Source: Gnetum montanum
Lineage: Eukaryota > Streptophyta > Gnetopsida > Gnetales > Gnetaceae
Direction of reading: 5' to 3'
NCBI GenBank assembly: GCA_015680685.1
Contig: MNCI01036652.1
Span: 330,767 to 394,766, forward strand
DNA length: 64,000 nt
Both the position numbers and the translations under genes were made by a program. This document shows, one piece after another, positions 46,021 to 58,058 of this stretch. Numbering within the stretch: the first letter of the stretch is position 1; the number at the start of each line of letters is the position of its first letter. Under the pieces are notes generated by a model that worked only from the letters and a program-made list of their open reading frames with translations, ran no database searches and was not told where the DNA came from.

Positions 46021-46780
46021 AAATATAGACACATTTATATATTTTGATAAAATATATTAGAATATATTCATTTTTTACTTAGAGCCTCATTTTTCTTTTT
46101 CATATTAGTAGGTTGCATGATCATGCAAGTGTGTAAGAAAAAAAAAGCATTTTATTTTTTATAACATTATATTTTATAACAATGATGCTTGGATGAGAAA
46201 CTCATGATATAGCCCTTAATGTGTGTTTTTAAGATATTATTTTACAAAAAGAACAATAAAAACAAAATATTATTATATACTTGAATGTTTTTAAGTAATA
46301 TTATATGAATATTGTTTATATCAGTCATTTATGATAGAATTTTTAAAACTATATTCTTTTTAGTTTTTGATTATACAATACTAATTGAAATAGCATCAAA
46401 GATAATGAGGAATAAAACCATAGAAAAATATAGTATTAATGTACCATAGTTGCAACTATGAAAATGGATGATCACCAAGGCAAAAGCATGGAGTCCTTGA
46501 AGTGGTAATTCGGTAGAAAGTAAATACTGATATAAAATAATAGCATCCATAAACCATCAATACAATAAAATTAATATATGATAACATATATACTAAGCTA
46601 GTATTTATTTATTAGAAACATATTTATTAAGCTACTACAAATTGTTTGCATATCATTGGATGGTTGTACTTACATTGGTAATGCATATTTTCAATGTATG
46701 AAAGTACATTCTTCCTTAATATGTCTGTAAATACAGAGTTCCTTAATAGCACGTAATTACATAGGCTTAGAGAATCAACC
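46020..46780. other. AT-rich spacer; no gene seen
   Basis: Very AT-rich, with many ATATT words. One early, looser unit of the following 185-bp repeat may lie at about 46,535-46,780. Confidence 0.5.
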
Positions 46781-47290
46781 AATTAGAGAACAAAAAGAGT
46801 AGCACTAAATTACTAACTTTAAAAAGAAAACTTCCTTAATACAAAAACTATTTATCTATGTCATAAGTAATAGCATTCATAAGCCAACATTACATATATA
46901 TCTATCAATGATAACAAAGTGTACCTAGTATACCTAAAATATACATGGGTTAAGAGAATTAGTCACTTAGAGAATAAAAAGAATAGTACTAAACTACAAA
47001 ATATAAAAAGAAAACTTCCTTAATATAGAAACTATTTAGCGCTATCGTAAAAACTAGCATCCGTGGGCCATCAATAAAAATATATTAATTAAGGATAACA
47101 ATGTATACATAATATACCTCAAATATTCATGGGCTTACAAAATCAATCACATAAAGAATAAAAAGAATAGCACTATATTATAAACTATAAATAAAAAACT
47201 TCCTTAATACAAATACTATTTAGCGATGTCATGAAAAACAACATTCCTAAACCATTAGTAAAACTTTATTTACTAATGATAATGAAGTAT
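46780..47290. repeat. Tandem repeat, unit about 185 bp, about 3 copies
   Basis: The phrase AAAAAGAATAGCACTAAATT followed by AAACTTCCTTAATACAAA recurs at about 46,791, 46,975 and 47,160, each followed by TAGCATCCATAAGCCATCA-like and GATAACAA.GTATACATAGTA-like words. The spacing is 184-186 bp. Confidence 0.8.
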
Positions 47291-47297
47291 ACATAGT

Positions 47298-47934
47298 TGA
47301 TGAAAAGTGTCATTGGGCCATGTTGATGGAATGCTGTCGACAAGACTCATTGATGGGATCCCATCAACATGATCTCATCGACATAGGGTTTGCTATGTTG
47401 ACATGTACCTATCAATGTGACACCCTACCATCACCTATGAATGTACACCTACCCATCACATTTATGATAATCTTTCCATTAGTTGTAGCAAAGTTCTTGT
47501 AGTTTTTCCTTTTAAAAGTTAGAATATTTTCTGAGTGCCCGTAGTAGGAGTCAAAGAAGTGTATGGATCTTTATTCAAACACTAATGTACCTGAGCATCT
47601 CAATGTGAATGGCAATAAAGACAAGCTTTTCTAATCAAAGCTTGTAGCACTTGGAATAATTAATATTTACTTATGCTTTTATTTTCCATGAACTTTACTT
47701 TACTAAATTCTAACGAAGCAATTAATATCGATTAAATAACTAACATAAGTATGATCACTTTGAGCATATGTTAATGCTTGGTAATTCTAGTAGTGCCTAA
47801 CGCTTGGTAGCCCAGTAGCATCATAACGTGTTCAGGATGTGTACGGAAAGTGGAAATTACTTCTTATATTAGGATTGGTTAAGTATTAGTTAGTTATTAT
47901 ATTAATTAAATATTAAATTTAATCCCTGCAAAGA
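47298..47934 (+). repeat. Athila-like LTR (A), 3' truncated
   Basis: Starts TGATGAAAAG and follows the LTR at 49,148 through GTTAGAATATTTTCTGAGTGCC, GCAATAAAGACAAGC and the GCTTGGTAATTCTAGTAGTG motif. It stops near 47,934, about 240 bp short of a complete LTR, and passes directly into the post-integrase ORF. A deletion therefore joined the LTR interior to the 3' end of the element. Confidence 0.82.
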
Positions 47935-48911
47935 ACCATCACCTATGGACTGTTGATGCTCACAAGAAACAATTAATAGATTTCATTCATTAATAGTAGG
48001 AGCAACTAGCCAAAGCAAACATAGAAATAAGGAGATTGGTAGTAGAAAAGAAAAATATTTCCATGGAGTAGGTCTATGCCCTTCATTAGAAAACTATGAT
48101 TGAGGTAGCTGCCTAGAAATTTGAGGCTTTCAAATTTGACAAAGTTAAGGACCATTACAGAGAATATGTCAATCTACAAAAGTAAGTAAATGAAAAACAC
48201 ATCTAGTTGGTAAAAGTGAAAGTGAATAAAATCCTTCAAAAACTCCAACAGGGAAAAGAAGTGTGGAAACCCATCGTTGATGGGATAGATTCCTACAAAA
48301 AAGCAAAAATTCACATGATGGAGCTACAAATTGAAGAGATGATGGAATATATGGAGCTTTCCAATATTTGTTATATAAATCTAACCATGTTGACTACCAG
48401 ATGACTATGGTCAAAACTAGAGAAAAAAGTGACCAACTTGTACTTGTTGTATGAGGTCAAGTTCAAGCATCACAAAGACACTAAGTAGAAGCTTGTAATG
48501 AAAAATGCTAAACTCAAAGTTCTTAAGGCATAATTCATTGATCAATGATCAATTGCTAAGAACCTAGCCAAGAGGATGAAAGACTGCCAGGAGCTAAAAA
48601 ATGTAGTCAGGGTGTTTGATATTAAATGTAAATAATTCACATCCTAGTTTATCAATGTGAAGGAGATCTTTCTAATAATGCCCTATCTGTGGGATATCCC
48701 CATTCTAGCCTACATTGGTGATATCATGTGAACTATGAATGATCCCTATAGCAAGGAGGAAAAGATGAAGGAATTACTAGATGCCTTTTGCCTTCCACTA
48801 AAGGTTGCAACCACAGCAGGATAGCCACAGCTACCTCAACTACCGCATGTGCCTAAAGAAAATGATGGTCCTTTAGAACCTTAGGAGCCACCACTACCTT
48901 GGACTATTTGA
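47935..48911 (+). pseudogene. Second copy of the post-integrase ORF (3' part)
   Basis: Colinear with 9218-10,210 of the first element. Shared protein words include QLAKANIEIRRLVVE, ALH.KT.IEVA, EVWKPIVDGI, LQIEEMMEYMEL, NLTMLTT, LYLLYEVKFKHHKDTK, FDIKCK, FINVKEIFLIM, KEEKMKELLDAFCLPL and a Pro-rich tail GPLEP.EPPLPWTI ending at TGA 48,909-48,911, the same stop position as in copy one. Many codon differences are at third positions, as expected if the protein was once maintained. Several TAG/TGA codons break this copy. The N-terminal half is missing because of the deletion that starts inside LTR A. Function unknown. Confidence 0.55.
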
Positions 48912-49147
48912 TCTTCTCCATCACTTTCACATCATTAGAGGATATGTTACAAAATTTTTGTGTAGTCACATCATGGTGTTAAATTTTATGTCATGAACAC
49001 CACAATTTTTGTAATTTGTTAATTTTCACATTTGGGCACTTAGTTTTGTCAAGTCAATTTGTTATGTTAAGAGTCAGTCAATAATCCCATACCTTCCTAA
49101 TTTTGTAAAGGAACTCGAGGAAGAATTTTCATTTAGTCATGGGGGTA
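48912..49147 (+). other. 3' untranslated spacer and polypurine-like tract
   Basis: Corresponds to 10,211-10,443 of the first element (TTTTGTAA.TT.TTAATTT, GAGGA.GAATTTTCATTTAGT). It ends CATGGGGGTA immediately before LTR B. Confidence 0.6.
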
Positions 49148-50108
49148 TGATAAAAAAATCAAAGTATCATGTCAATGGGCCCCCATTGATGTGGCATCAT
49201 CGATGGGCCCACGTCGACAATGTCCCATTTACATGGTGTTGCTACATAAATGGGGCCATGTCAATGTAGCATTTGCTACATCTATGAGGCCCCATCGATG
49301 TAGTACTATAACAAAAGAAACTAGAATTACAAGCTTCTAGCCATGTTTATGAATCATAAAGTCATAGTAGTAGTAGAGCTCTTGCAATTTGTTCATTTGA
49401 AAGTTAGAATATTTTCTTGAGTGCCCACAACAAGAGTTATTGAGTGTATGGATCTTTATTCGAGCACTATTGTACCTAAACCACACCAATGTATATGACA
49501 ATAAAGACGAGCTTCTTGATAAACCTTGCAACATTTTTGATAGTTTAAATGTTTTATTATTCATTTAATGTTTTTAGTTATTTGTTTAATATTTATCAGT
49601 AACTAAACTAATTAACTGATTAAGTAAGATAAGATAAATAGATTAAATACATAAGTATGACTATTTCAAGCATAAACATGTATTTGCTTAGTAATCCTAG
49701 CAACATTATTGCTTGGTGCACCTAGTAGCATAGCATTTGGTAACCCAATAGTGGATACTTGTGTTTAGGATGTGTATGGAAAGTGGGATCAAATTCTTAT
49801 GTTAGGACTACTTAGAGAATAGTTAATTAGTTAAACTAAATTAGTTGTTAAATTATTTCATATTTCTACTTTAAGCATCAAAGAACATAAAACATAAAAC
49901 AATGAAAATCATATGCCTTGATTATACTTAACCATACCATGTGCATACAAGTGTAATTGGGAATACAATGAATGACCTTTAAGAAAAGTTTCACTTTCTA
50001 AAATACTAGTGTACTTGAAACTATAGAGTCCATGGAATTCAACCAGATTGCACATGAACACTTTATGATTCGTATGGTTAAACGTAGGGGCACCTCAATT
50101 GCTCATCA
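49148..50108 (+). repeat. Athila-like LTR (B), complete, 961 bp
   Basis: Starts TGATAAAAAAATC and ends GCTCATCA. The U3 has reiterated CATCGATGGG/GTCGAC words (49,190-49,300). AATAAAG is near 49,500, and the U5 has three GCTTGGTAAYCC-type motifs at about 49,690-49,750. It serves as the 3' LTR for the deleted copy on its left and as the 5' LTR for the gag-pol copy on its right. Confidence 0.85.
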
Positions 50109-52310
50109 GTTGGATATGAACAATATCCCTAAGTTTGAAGGGGGATACAAATTAGATCCACAAAACCATCTTCAAGCCTGTCATGATGCTTATGCCCTAT
50201 AGAACATCAAAAATAAATGGTAAAAGTTAAATCTATTCCCAAGTGATGAGTCACGATATCGCATCAGCCGCAATTTCACGTCGGCCCCTGTGATATCGCG
50301 TACGTGATATTGCAGCCCGTAGCTAGTTCTATAAATAAGAGGCTACTTTCCCTTGTGTATCCATTTAGATCTAGACCCTTAGCTAAACTCTAGTAGTTTT
50401 ACCATTCCAAATATAGAATAATTTCCATGTGCCCGCAGTAGGAGTCTCAAAGTGAACCGATCTTTATTGGAGCAAATTGTACCTGAGTATACATTTGTGT
50501 ATGGAAATAAAGACAAACTCTCTGATAAACCTTGCAGCACATGGACTATGATAAATAGGATTTAATTACTGTTAAATGTTTAATTTCTTTCCTAGATAAT
50601 TAAATCTCTCTCAACCCTCAACTCTCCTAGTTAAGTGCATTCAGTACGACCGCTTCAAGCACGTGTGTAACGCTTGGTAACCCAGTAACGAATAATTTTT
50701 GGTAATCCCAATAGCATTGAACTAGGTCAAGGTATGTGTGGCAAGTGGAAATGGATACTGGTGCTAGGAAAGTTAGTAGTTGATGAAAGTTAGTTACTTA
50801 GTCTCTTCATCCTTCCTCATTAGCATAGGCGTTAAAAAGATAAAAGACATAAAAATAATATACCTCAGACTTACTTAACCATACAACCGTGACAACACAA
50901 GTAAGTTTGGGAGGAAAAGGATTGATTAACCTTAAGTGTTTCATAAGGTGCGTAAGCACTTAGTCCTTGGAGTTTGACTGGATTGCAAGTGAGACGCTCA
51001 TATTTGTATGGTTGAGTGTAGGGGTACCTCGCCACTCATCACCAAAGATACTAATCAAGGAAGCTAAAAGTTGGTACCCGGATTTGGAGCAAGAATTAAT
51101 CTATCAATGGAGTGCAATGCTTAAGCTCTTTAACGATAAGTATCAAACATACTCCCTAGTGTCCAATTTGAGAAACCAAATCCAAGGTTGAAAACAAGAA
51201 ACACATGAACCCTTGGACATAGCCATGGGTGGGTACTAATCTCTCTTTCACTGATGTCCTAGCCATGGTTATTCTCAAAGGAAGTAGCTCTACCATATCA
51301 TAGATGGGCTCTATACAAAAAATGAGAAGAACTCTTGGGGTCTATGCCCAAGGGAAACTTTTAGAATGTAGAGCTCATTAGATCCAAAGGCTCATTGAGT
51401 AGGTTACCAAAGAAGAAGGAGAGTTGAGAAAAAGTTAAACTACAGAAGAGTACAACCAGTACCCTTCCATTTGCAAAAGGGAGGTCTAGTTCTATGATAA
51501 TGAGGAGGAGGCATTACTTGATGAAGTGATGTAGCAAAAGACCTTGCCAATTCAAAATTCTATTTCTAAAATTTTGGCTAAGGTAGATAAAATGTGGAAC
51601 TCTTTGGATGAGAAGTTTTAAACTACTTTAAAAGTAGCAGAATCTAAGGAGCAAAGTAGTGATCATGATCGCAAGAGAAGGAAGAAAACTGAATGTGCCT
51701 ACCAAAGGGGTAAGGGCAAGGTTGTTGTAGTAGAGGAGGTTGTGGATTCCAAATTAGATGATGATGGTCAATGTGAGATCTACCAATATGAACATCCTAA
51801 GGGATGTTTTCCTATGGTGTCATACTTGCAAGAGTTTGGGATATGTGCTCTTAATCCTATATTAGCAAGAAGACAAGCACCTAGATGTTTGCCTTATCCT
51901 TAAGGAAACCTTAGGCAATTCCACCAGCAACAAGCCTACTATTTGAATGAAGCTCTACCACAATCTTATGAGTAGTATCATAAGTGGTAGCACCCATAGT
52001 CATGGGAGATGCCACCACCAAGGTAGTAGTACCTTACTGGTAGCTTGACCCATATGGATACTATGTTCAGCAACCAATTTCTCCACATGACTCTTCTAGT
52101 CACACTTTATTCTAGCATCACTACTATCCTCCTAAATACTATAGAGCCTAATCTCCAAGAGGGAAATCCCCATTTTCTCATTATTCTCCTCATCTGTCTA
52201 CTCATGTTCCTATACCCTCAAATCAATTGCCACATGCTCCATCAATGCAAGATGAAATTCTAGCTTAGCCAAAAAAACATAACACCATAAACGCTATTAA
52301 CTTACAGCCA
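50109..52310 (+). pseudogene. gag of the Athila-like copy, interrupted by a solo LTR
   Basis: 50,109-50,243 gives the start of a gag-like frame (LDMNNIPKFEGGYKLDP, CHDAYAL). It resumes after the inserted LTR at 51,042 with AKSWYPDLEQELIYQWSAML, FNDKY and VSNLRNQIQG, the conserved retrotransposon gag block (WYxxL...WxxxxxxFxxKY). A basic and acidic linker (KRRKKTECAYQRGKGK) and a His/Tyr/Gln-rich part lead to the protease. No intact CCHC knuckle was identified. Stops are frequent. The equivalent of this gag is deleted in the element at 1902-11,280. Confidence 0.7.
50244..51041 (+). repeat. Solo Athila-like LTR (C) inserted in gag
   Basis: A 798-bp LTR starting TGATGAGTCACG and ending CCACTCATCA, flanked by CCAAG (50,239-50,243) and CCAAA (51,042-51,046). 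CTATAAATA at 50,330-50,338 and AATAAA at 50,506-50,511 mark promoter and polyadenylation signals. The U3 repeats GATATCGC/GATATTGC three times. The interrupted gag frame resumes in phase when LTR and one target copy are ignored, which confirms an insertion followed by LTR-LTR recombination. Confidence 0.88.
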
Positions 52311-52487
52311 ACTTCTTAGTTGAGTGGTTTAGAAAATAAATCCCAAAAAAGATCCTTCTTCCAAAGCAAAAATCCTACAAAGCCCTTACATACACTTGTA
52401 GATGATGACTCTGCTTTTCTCTCATCCTCTACAAGCTTGTTCAAGAACCTTTCAAACCAAACACCTTCCAAAGTACATACTGTAATG

Positions 52488-52990
52488 TTGATCCATGTGA
52501 TAACTAATTGGATTAAGGCTGGTCACCTTCCTAGAAAAATATCTAATCCTAGGAGTCCACTTATCTATTTTCAAATCACTAGGAATGAGCCTTGCAAGGC
52601 TCTTCTCGACCCAACTTCTAGTGTAAATTTAAGTTTTCATGAGATATACAAATCCTAGAACCTACCTCCATTCAAGAAGAGCAAAATTCATCTTGAGCTG
52701 GTAGATCAATCCATCATTTTTCCCTTGAGACTAATGGAGGACATTGTAACCACTATCTATGGGTGGTCCTATCCTACTAACTTCCTGGTGATCCATGTTG
52801 ACAATTACAAGGGGGAATTTTCAATCATCATGGGAAGGGCTTGGTTGAGCACCATTGATGAATAGTTGAAAATTAGAGACCTCGTCTTAGATATTTTCAA
52901 GAAAAATGAATTTGGGAAGATAGAGAAGAAGCAAGTTCCATGCATCGCATATAGTGACATAGGGTGCAACTGTGTGCAGAAATTATGATC
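52488..52990 (+). pseudogene. Aspartic protease, Athila-like, mutated
   Basis: Motif order matches 2860-3440: VMLIHVITNWIKAGHLPRK, CKALLDPTSSVNLSF, IIFPLRLMEDIVTTIYGWSY, FSIIMGRAWLSTI, KKNEFGKIEKKQVPCIAYSD. The catalytic DSG/DTG triad has become LDPTS, so this copy could not be active even without its TAG codon after FHEIYKS. Confidence 0.78.
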
Positions 52991-53276
52991 CATGAAAAGT
53001 ACATCTATCATAGCATGTAGGTAGTATGCAATTGTGTCTAAAATTTAAAGGTGCTTGTATGTAATAGCCACAAAATAGGAGGGCACATAGTGGTTAACAA
53101 CTAATCCTAATAGTAGATTAACAATATGCATGGAACCAACTAAGAGCTTGACGAGTGCCTATGTTGAAGGCATGGATGAACTAGAGTAAGTTCATCACCA
53201 ATTCTCTAATGATGAACTTGATTACACTAATTGGGAAGAGCTAAAAATCCATAAAAATTTTAAATAAAATTCCCTA

Positions 53277-54860
53277 GAGTTAAAAACTCTACTGACCATA
53301 ATGGAATATGCTTTTCTAAAAATGGCAAGCCAATTATAATCAATGCCAATCTTATCCCTGAATAAAAAGAGAAGCTGTTGAAGGCGATCAACAAATGGCT
53401 AACAGCCTTGACCTTGTCATATCATGAACTAACTAGAATTGATCCATGGATATGCTAACATCACATCTATACATATCCCTCCATGAAGCCAAAGAGATAC
53501 TTGAAGTAATGGTTGAACCCAAGCTAAAGAAAATCATCAAGGAGAGATTAAGCAACTCCTCAAGGTAGGGTTCATCTATCCTATTACTAACAGTGAGTGG
53601 GTTAGTCCACTCATAATAGTGCCAAAGAAAGATGGCAAGTGTAGGCTTTATATTAACTTCAAGCTATTGAACATGGTGACATACAAAGATCATTTTCCAT
53701 TGCCATTTGTGGATCATGTGTTGGACACCATCTTTGGGCATTGCTATTATAGCTGTCTAGATGGTTATAGTGGCTATAACCAAATCTAGATCACACTTGA
53801 GAACTAGGCCAAAATCACATTCACAAGTCCCTAGGGGACGTTTGCATATAGAAAGATGTCATTTTGTTTGTGCAATTCCCCTATAACATTTTAACACTTT
53901 GTCCAAAGTAACTTTCAATAGAAAATTGGTAGCATGGTGGAAGTCTTCATGGATGACTTCTTTACCTATGGGACTACATTTGAGCAAGACTTAGATCACC
54001 TTGAGCAAGTTCTAAAAAGGTATGCAAAATTAGCAGAAAAACCATTTGATGGTCTATGAAGGAATTGTTTTGAGGCATAGAATATCACAAGTAGGGATGG
54101 AGGTGGATCCTAGAGAAATAAGGGTCTTCTAATGAATTACCAAATAGCCAAAATCAATTAAAGATGTGAGGTCATTTCTTGGACACACTAGCTACTAACA
54201 ACAATTCATAGAGAATTTTTCTACGATCACTAAACCATTAATGGAGCTAACAAAGAAGGATGCTTCATTTTTTTGGACCAAGGAATGTGAGAATGCATTC
54301 CAACAACTCAAGCAAAAGCTTGTAGAGACTCCAATTCTATGAGCACATAACTGGTCCAGATCCTTTGGGAGTTTCCAGTTATGCTTGGGAGTCATGTTTA
54401 CAAAGTTGGACAATTAGAAACATCCTTACTATATCCATTGTGTGAGTTGAAGCATTATGGATGCACAGCTGAATTACACCATAATAGAGAAAGAACTGAT
54501 GATGGTGGTGTATTTCTTAGAGAAATTTAAGTACTATGTTCTTGGGTACAAGGTGTTCATGCACATAGACCATAGTGCAATTCAATTTCTTATGAAAAAA
54601 TCAACAATGATCCCTCGTGTCATACAATGGCTAGTGATCTTGCAGGAGTTTGATCTCATAATGGTAGATCAAAATGGAACTAAGAACATGGTCACTAATC
54701 ACTTGTCTCTGATGAGATGGGACAACAAAGAGAAGGAGAGCCCACTTTTTGATCAATTCTCTAATGAACTCCTATTTGATAGTGCTATAAATGAAAAAGT
54801 GCCCACTAAACCTAACTTGTATGATGATATTCTTATCTACCTTCTTACTTAAGAGATGCC
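53277..54860 (+). pseudogene. Reverse transcriptase and RNase H, Athila-like, degenerate
   Basis: LKTLLTIMEYAFL and ALTLSYHELTRIDP lead into RT pieces in different frames: VPKKDGKCRLYINFKLLNMV, YKDHFPLPFVDHVLDTIF, DGYSGYNQ and VEVFMDDFFTYGTTFEQDL. Here the FMDD active site is intact, unlike the FMDE of the first element. VRSFLGHTSY and LMELTKKDASFFWTKECENAF follow, and the RNase H segment TIIEKELMMVVYFLEKFKYYVLGYKVFMHIDHSAIQFL is open at 54,457-54,852 up to ILIYLLT. Stops and frameshifts remove activity. Confidence 0.82.
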
Positions 54861-54989
54861 ATAAGAGCTAGACAGTAGGAAGAAATAATAGTTTCTTCAT
54901 TCGGCCAAACACTTCATGGAGATTGACAGACACCTTTACAAGGTGTGTGCTAATGGCTTGGTTCATTGGTGTGTTCTTGATGTTGATCA

Positions 54990-55545
54990 ACTACACATCC
55001 TCTAGGATGCTCATGAGGGTCCTGTGGGGGCCAGTATGCTGAAAGATGCATGGTCATTAAGATCTTGATGGAACGGTATTATTGGCCAACACTCTTTAGG
55101 GATGCTCACCAATTCATTTGCTCTTTTGAACATTACCAATGTGATGGTAGGATGTCTACTCATATGGAGGAACCTCAATAGTGGATCCAACCACTAGAAC
55201 CCTTCGATATCTAGGGCATTAACTTCATGGATTTCATCACACCCATGTCAAATGAAAAGGTGTACATCATAGTTGTTGTTGAATATTCTACGAAATGAGC
55301 AAAAGAAATAGCTATCATCATTTGGACATCTTATAAAGCTACTCAATTTGTACAATAAAATGTTATAAATAGGTTTGGTGTGCCACATGTGCTTATTTTT
55401 GATAATGGTACTCATTTTACAAGCACTACCTTTTAGAAGCTCATGTAATGCTTAAGGGTAGAACATAAATTAGCAACACCCTAAAATCCCCAAGCTAACG
55501 ATCAAGTTGAGGTTATGAATAGGGAGATCATTAAGATCTTAATGT
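54990..55545 (+). pseudogene. Integrase, Athila-like, cut off by insertion
   Basis: DAHEGPVGASML gives the N-terminal His region, and YSTKWAKEIAI-like and LIFDNGTHFTSTTF-like stretches the DDE core in shifting frames. The frame follows 5490-6030 of the first element to the glutamate region (VEVMNREIIKIL), then is lost at about 55,543-55,546, where sequence starting TGTTACATC begins. The downstream part is not in the window. Confidence 0.7.
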
Positions 55546-58058
55546 TGTTACATCTTCACCATGGTAATGGGGTAGTGATGATTCTTGGAAGACTTTTAAA
55601 ATAATAAAGTAATGATACTTTGGTTTTATAAAATACATATTTGAAACTAGCCCAATATCAACCGCAAGAAAAGGTATTAAGGGTAATATTCCAAAAAAAT
55701 TTTAGAGGAGATTAAGAGATATAGATGAGGGATGTATTCAAGCCAAGTATATTATATTGGTAAACACTAGGAGGAAATTTAAAAATTTAAAAATAAAGCT
55801 GCAAATTTTCAACAATGGCATTTGTCAAAATATTCAAGTTGATGGAAACAACATCTATGTCATTGTGCTTGGTATTGGTTTGGATTATAAGCATCGAATG
55901 ATGTCTATCGGCATAGGATTTCAAGATCAAACCTTGTTTTTACTAGAAGGTAATGTGGTAAATGTAGCCCAAAGTGTGGCCAAATCCACAACTAGAAATA
56001 CAATAGTTAACCATAAGCATCACAAATAGGCTAGAGGATAATCCTGTGTAGTATACCCTTGCCGATTCTACCTACAATGGTGGCTGCATTTAAATCAATG
56101 AGATCACAAAATGAGCACTGTGGCAAGTGCGAGGCAAGCCCATGAGTATTTCTAGTAGTTTTGGAACTACCAAGGAGCAATGAAGTAATATACAAAAACC
56201 CTTACCTCAACATATCAAGCACATGGATGACCTATAGTGTGTGGAAGAAGTAGAGACAGGAACAAGAACCACACTAACCCTAAGTAGCATAAGCACAAAT
56301 GGTCACTATGACCAGAAACATGACCATGAAAGTCCATCACAAAAAGATCTAAGAATGGCCTCGAAGAAAGAAGGTATGTAAGACATAAAGGTTACCATGC
56401 AGTGGTCATGAAATCCCATTTTGCCAAGATCATGTCCATAATTCCATTGTTGGGCATAACAAGCATAGGGTAGTGTAGTTGGCTTTGAATTTTAGTGAAC
56501 ATGTGGGATGCAACACATGATTGTAGGTCCAATACTGTTCTCCCAAATTTTCTCAACCACACTATGGTTTCAAATGGTTTTATTATTTGACATATTTTAA
56601 CCACATAAAATATCATATAAAATTTCAATTAAAACCCCCATTATGAGAAGCCAATTTTGACATAAACTAATTGACACTAAGGGGTATAATAATTTCATTC
56701 TATACGGTATTTTATCTAAAGGTTGTAAAGAAGAGGTTTAATGAACATTTGGTAAACATACCTCTATCTTCTATAGCATTGAAACTCTACATGGGAAGTT
56801 ATAACCTCCTATGGAAGCTATAACTTGATTTCCTTGATATTTGTGGAGTTGTGATCACCAAGAGGATACTTGCCAACTATGGCATATATTTTTATAATTT
56901 TTGTAACCTCCCATGATAATATCCATAATATTTATTGTCAAGAAAACACTTGGAAATCATAGCTTAAATTTCTAGTAACTTCCTTTGGAAGTTATAACCT
57001 CTAGGATGGTTATGAATTAATACCCCTAGATATTTGTAAAACCCTTAACCTTTCATGATTATTGTAACTACTACAAAGCCACTATAAAAAGGCTTTACGG
57101 GTAGAATTTAAAGATAACGAGGGAAAGAAAAAAAAGGAAGAATCTGGAAAGATAATTGAAGATTATTTGTAATATGGCTTGCTAATTAATCAATTAAGCT
57201 ACTTTGCTTTAATCCGATGAGTTTATTTCTTCCCATTTTGTTTTAGTTGCTTAGCTAATAATTTAGATGGTATCATTCTTGGCATTTAATTTGGGATTTT
57301 TTCTAGGTTTCTTTTATGGCTCTATTTTTGTGCAATATTAGACTCCTATTAAGATTTTCCATAGAAGAGCTTACATTGTTGAAAAGCCTTAAGAGAAATT
57401 TAATAGTAATGTCTTAATAAAATTCCCTGTTTTGAGCATAGAGAATATAGAAAAACCTTTGGTATTTTGAGATGTCCAAAATAGCTTTATTATTTTAAAG
57501 TGTATTGCCTTAGTATTTCAATAAAGAAATTGTCAAATTTTTGAAGGCTCTATTGAATGGATTTCTTGACAACTATTACATATCCAAAATAGAGACTCAT
57601 ACTTTATTGTTTATGCAACAATTTTTGGTAGTATAATAAGATTGTCTTTATCAAACTACTTGTTGGGGTTAGAAGGTTTGGACAATTCATAGTTATTAAA
57701 TTAGAAATAACTTTATTGTAGAGTATTTCCTCATGTCTATTTATCTTGCTTAAATATTTGAGATTTCATGCAAATCTACCTTCTTTTCTTTCTCTTTCTA
57801 AGTCCATTGAATCTTGCTTTATTTTTAGTTTTCATGTAGAACTTTCTCTATGGGGAAAATTAGGAGTAGATTGGCAAAATTATGCTCAAAATTTTTATAA
57901 AATTTTATTTGTTACATCTATTGTACTATAGGAACCGTATAGACTAAGTGATTAGACAAAATAGGAACCTTCAACAACTCACAATAGTTGACAAAGTTAG
58001 CTGAGTGTCTTTTATGATAGAAGATTATAGTTTTATGCACAACCCAACCATTTTAACA
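55546..58058 (+). repeat. Candidate 5' LTR of the terminal gypsy element
   Basis: Inference: the sequence starts TGTTACATC exactly where the integrase of the neighbouring copy stops, and ends TTTTAACA before TTTGCGACAGC (58,059-58,069), which recalls a degenerate TTTGGCGAC-type primer site. CTATAAAAAG near 57,082-57,091 would be the TATA box, preceded by several AAGTTATAACCTCC-type words (56,790-57,000). An open frame of 90 codons at 55,757-56,029 has no recognisable motif. The partner LTR would lie beyond the window, so the limits are unproven. Confidence 0.35.

Noticed and set aside
55757-56029. 90-codon open frame between two gypsy elements
   Set aside because: No recognisable motif and probably inside an LTR; kept only as a note in the candidate LTR entry.
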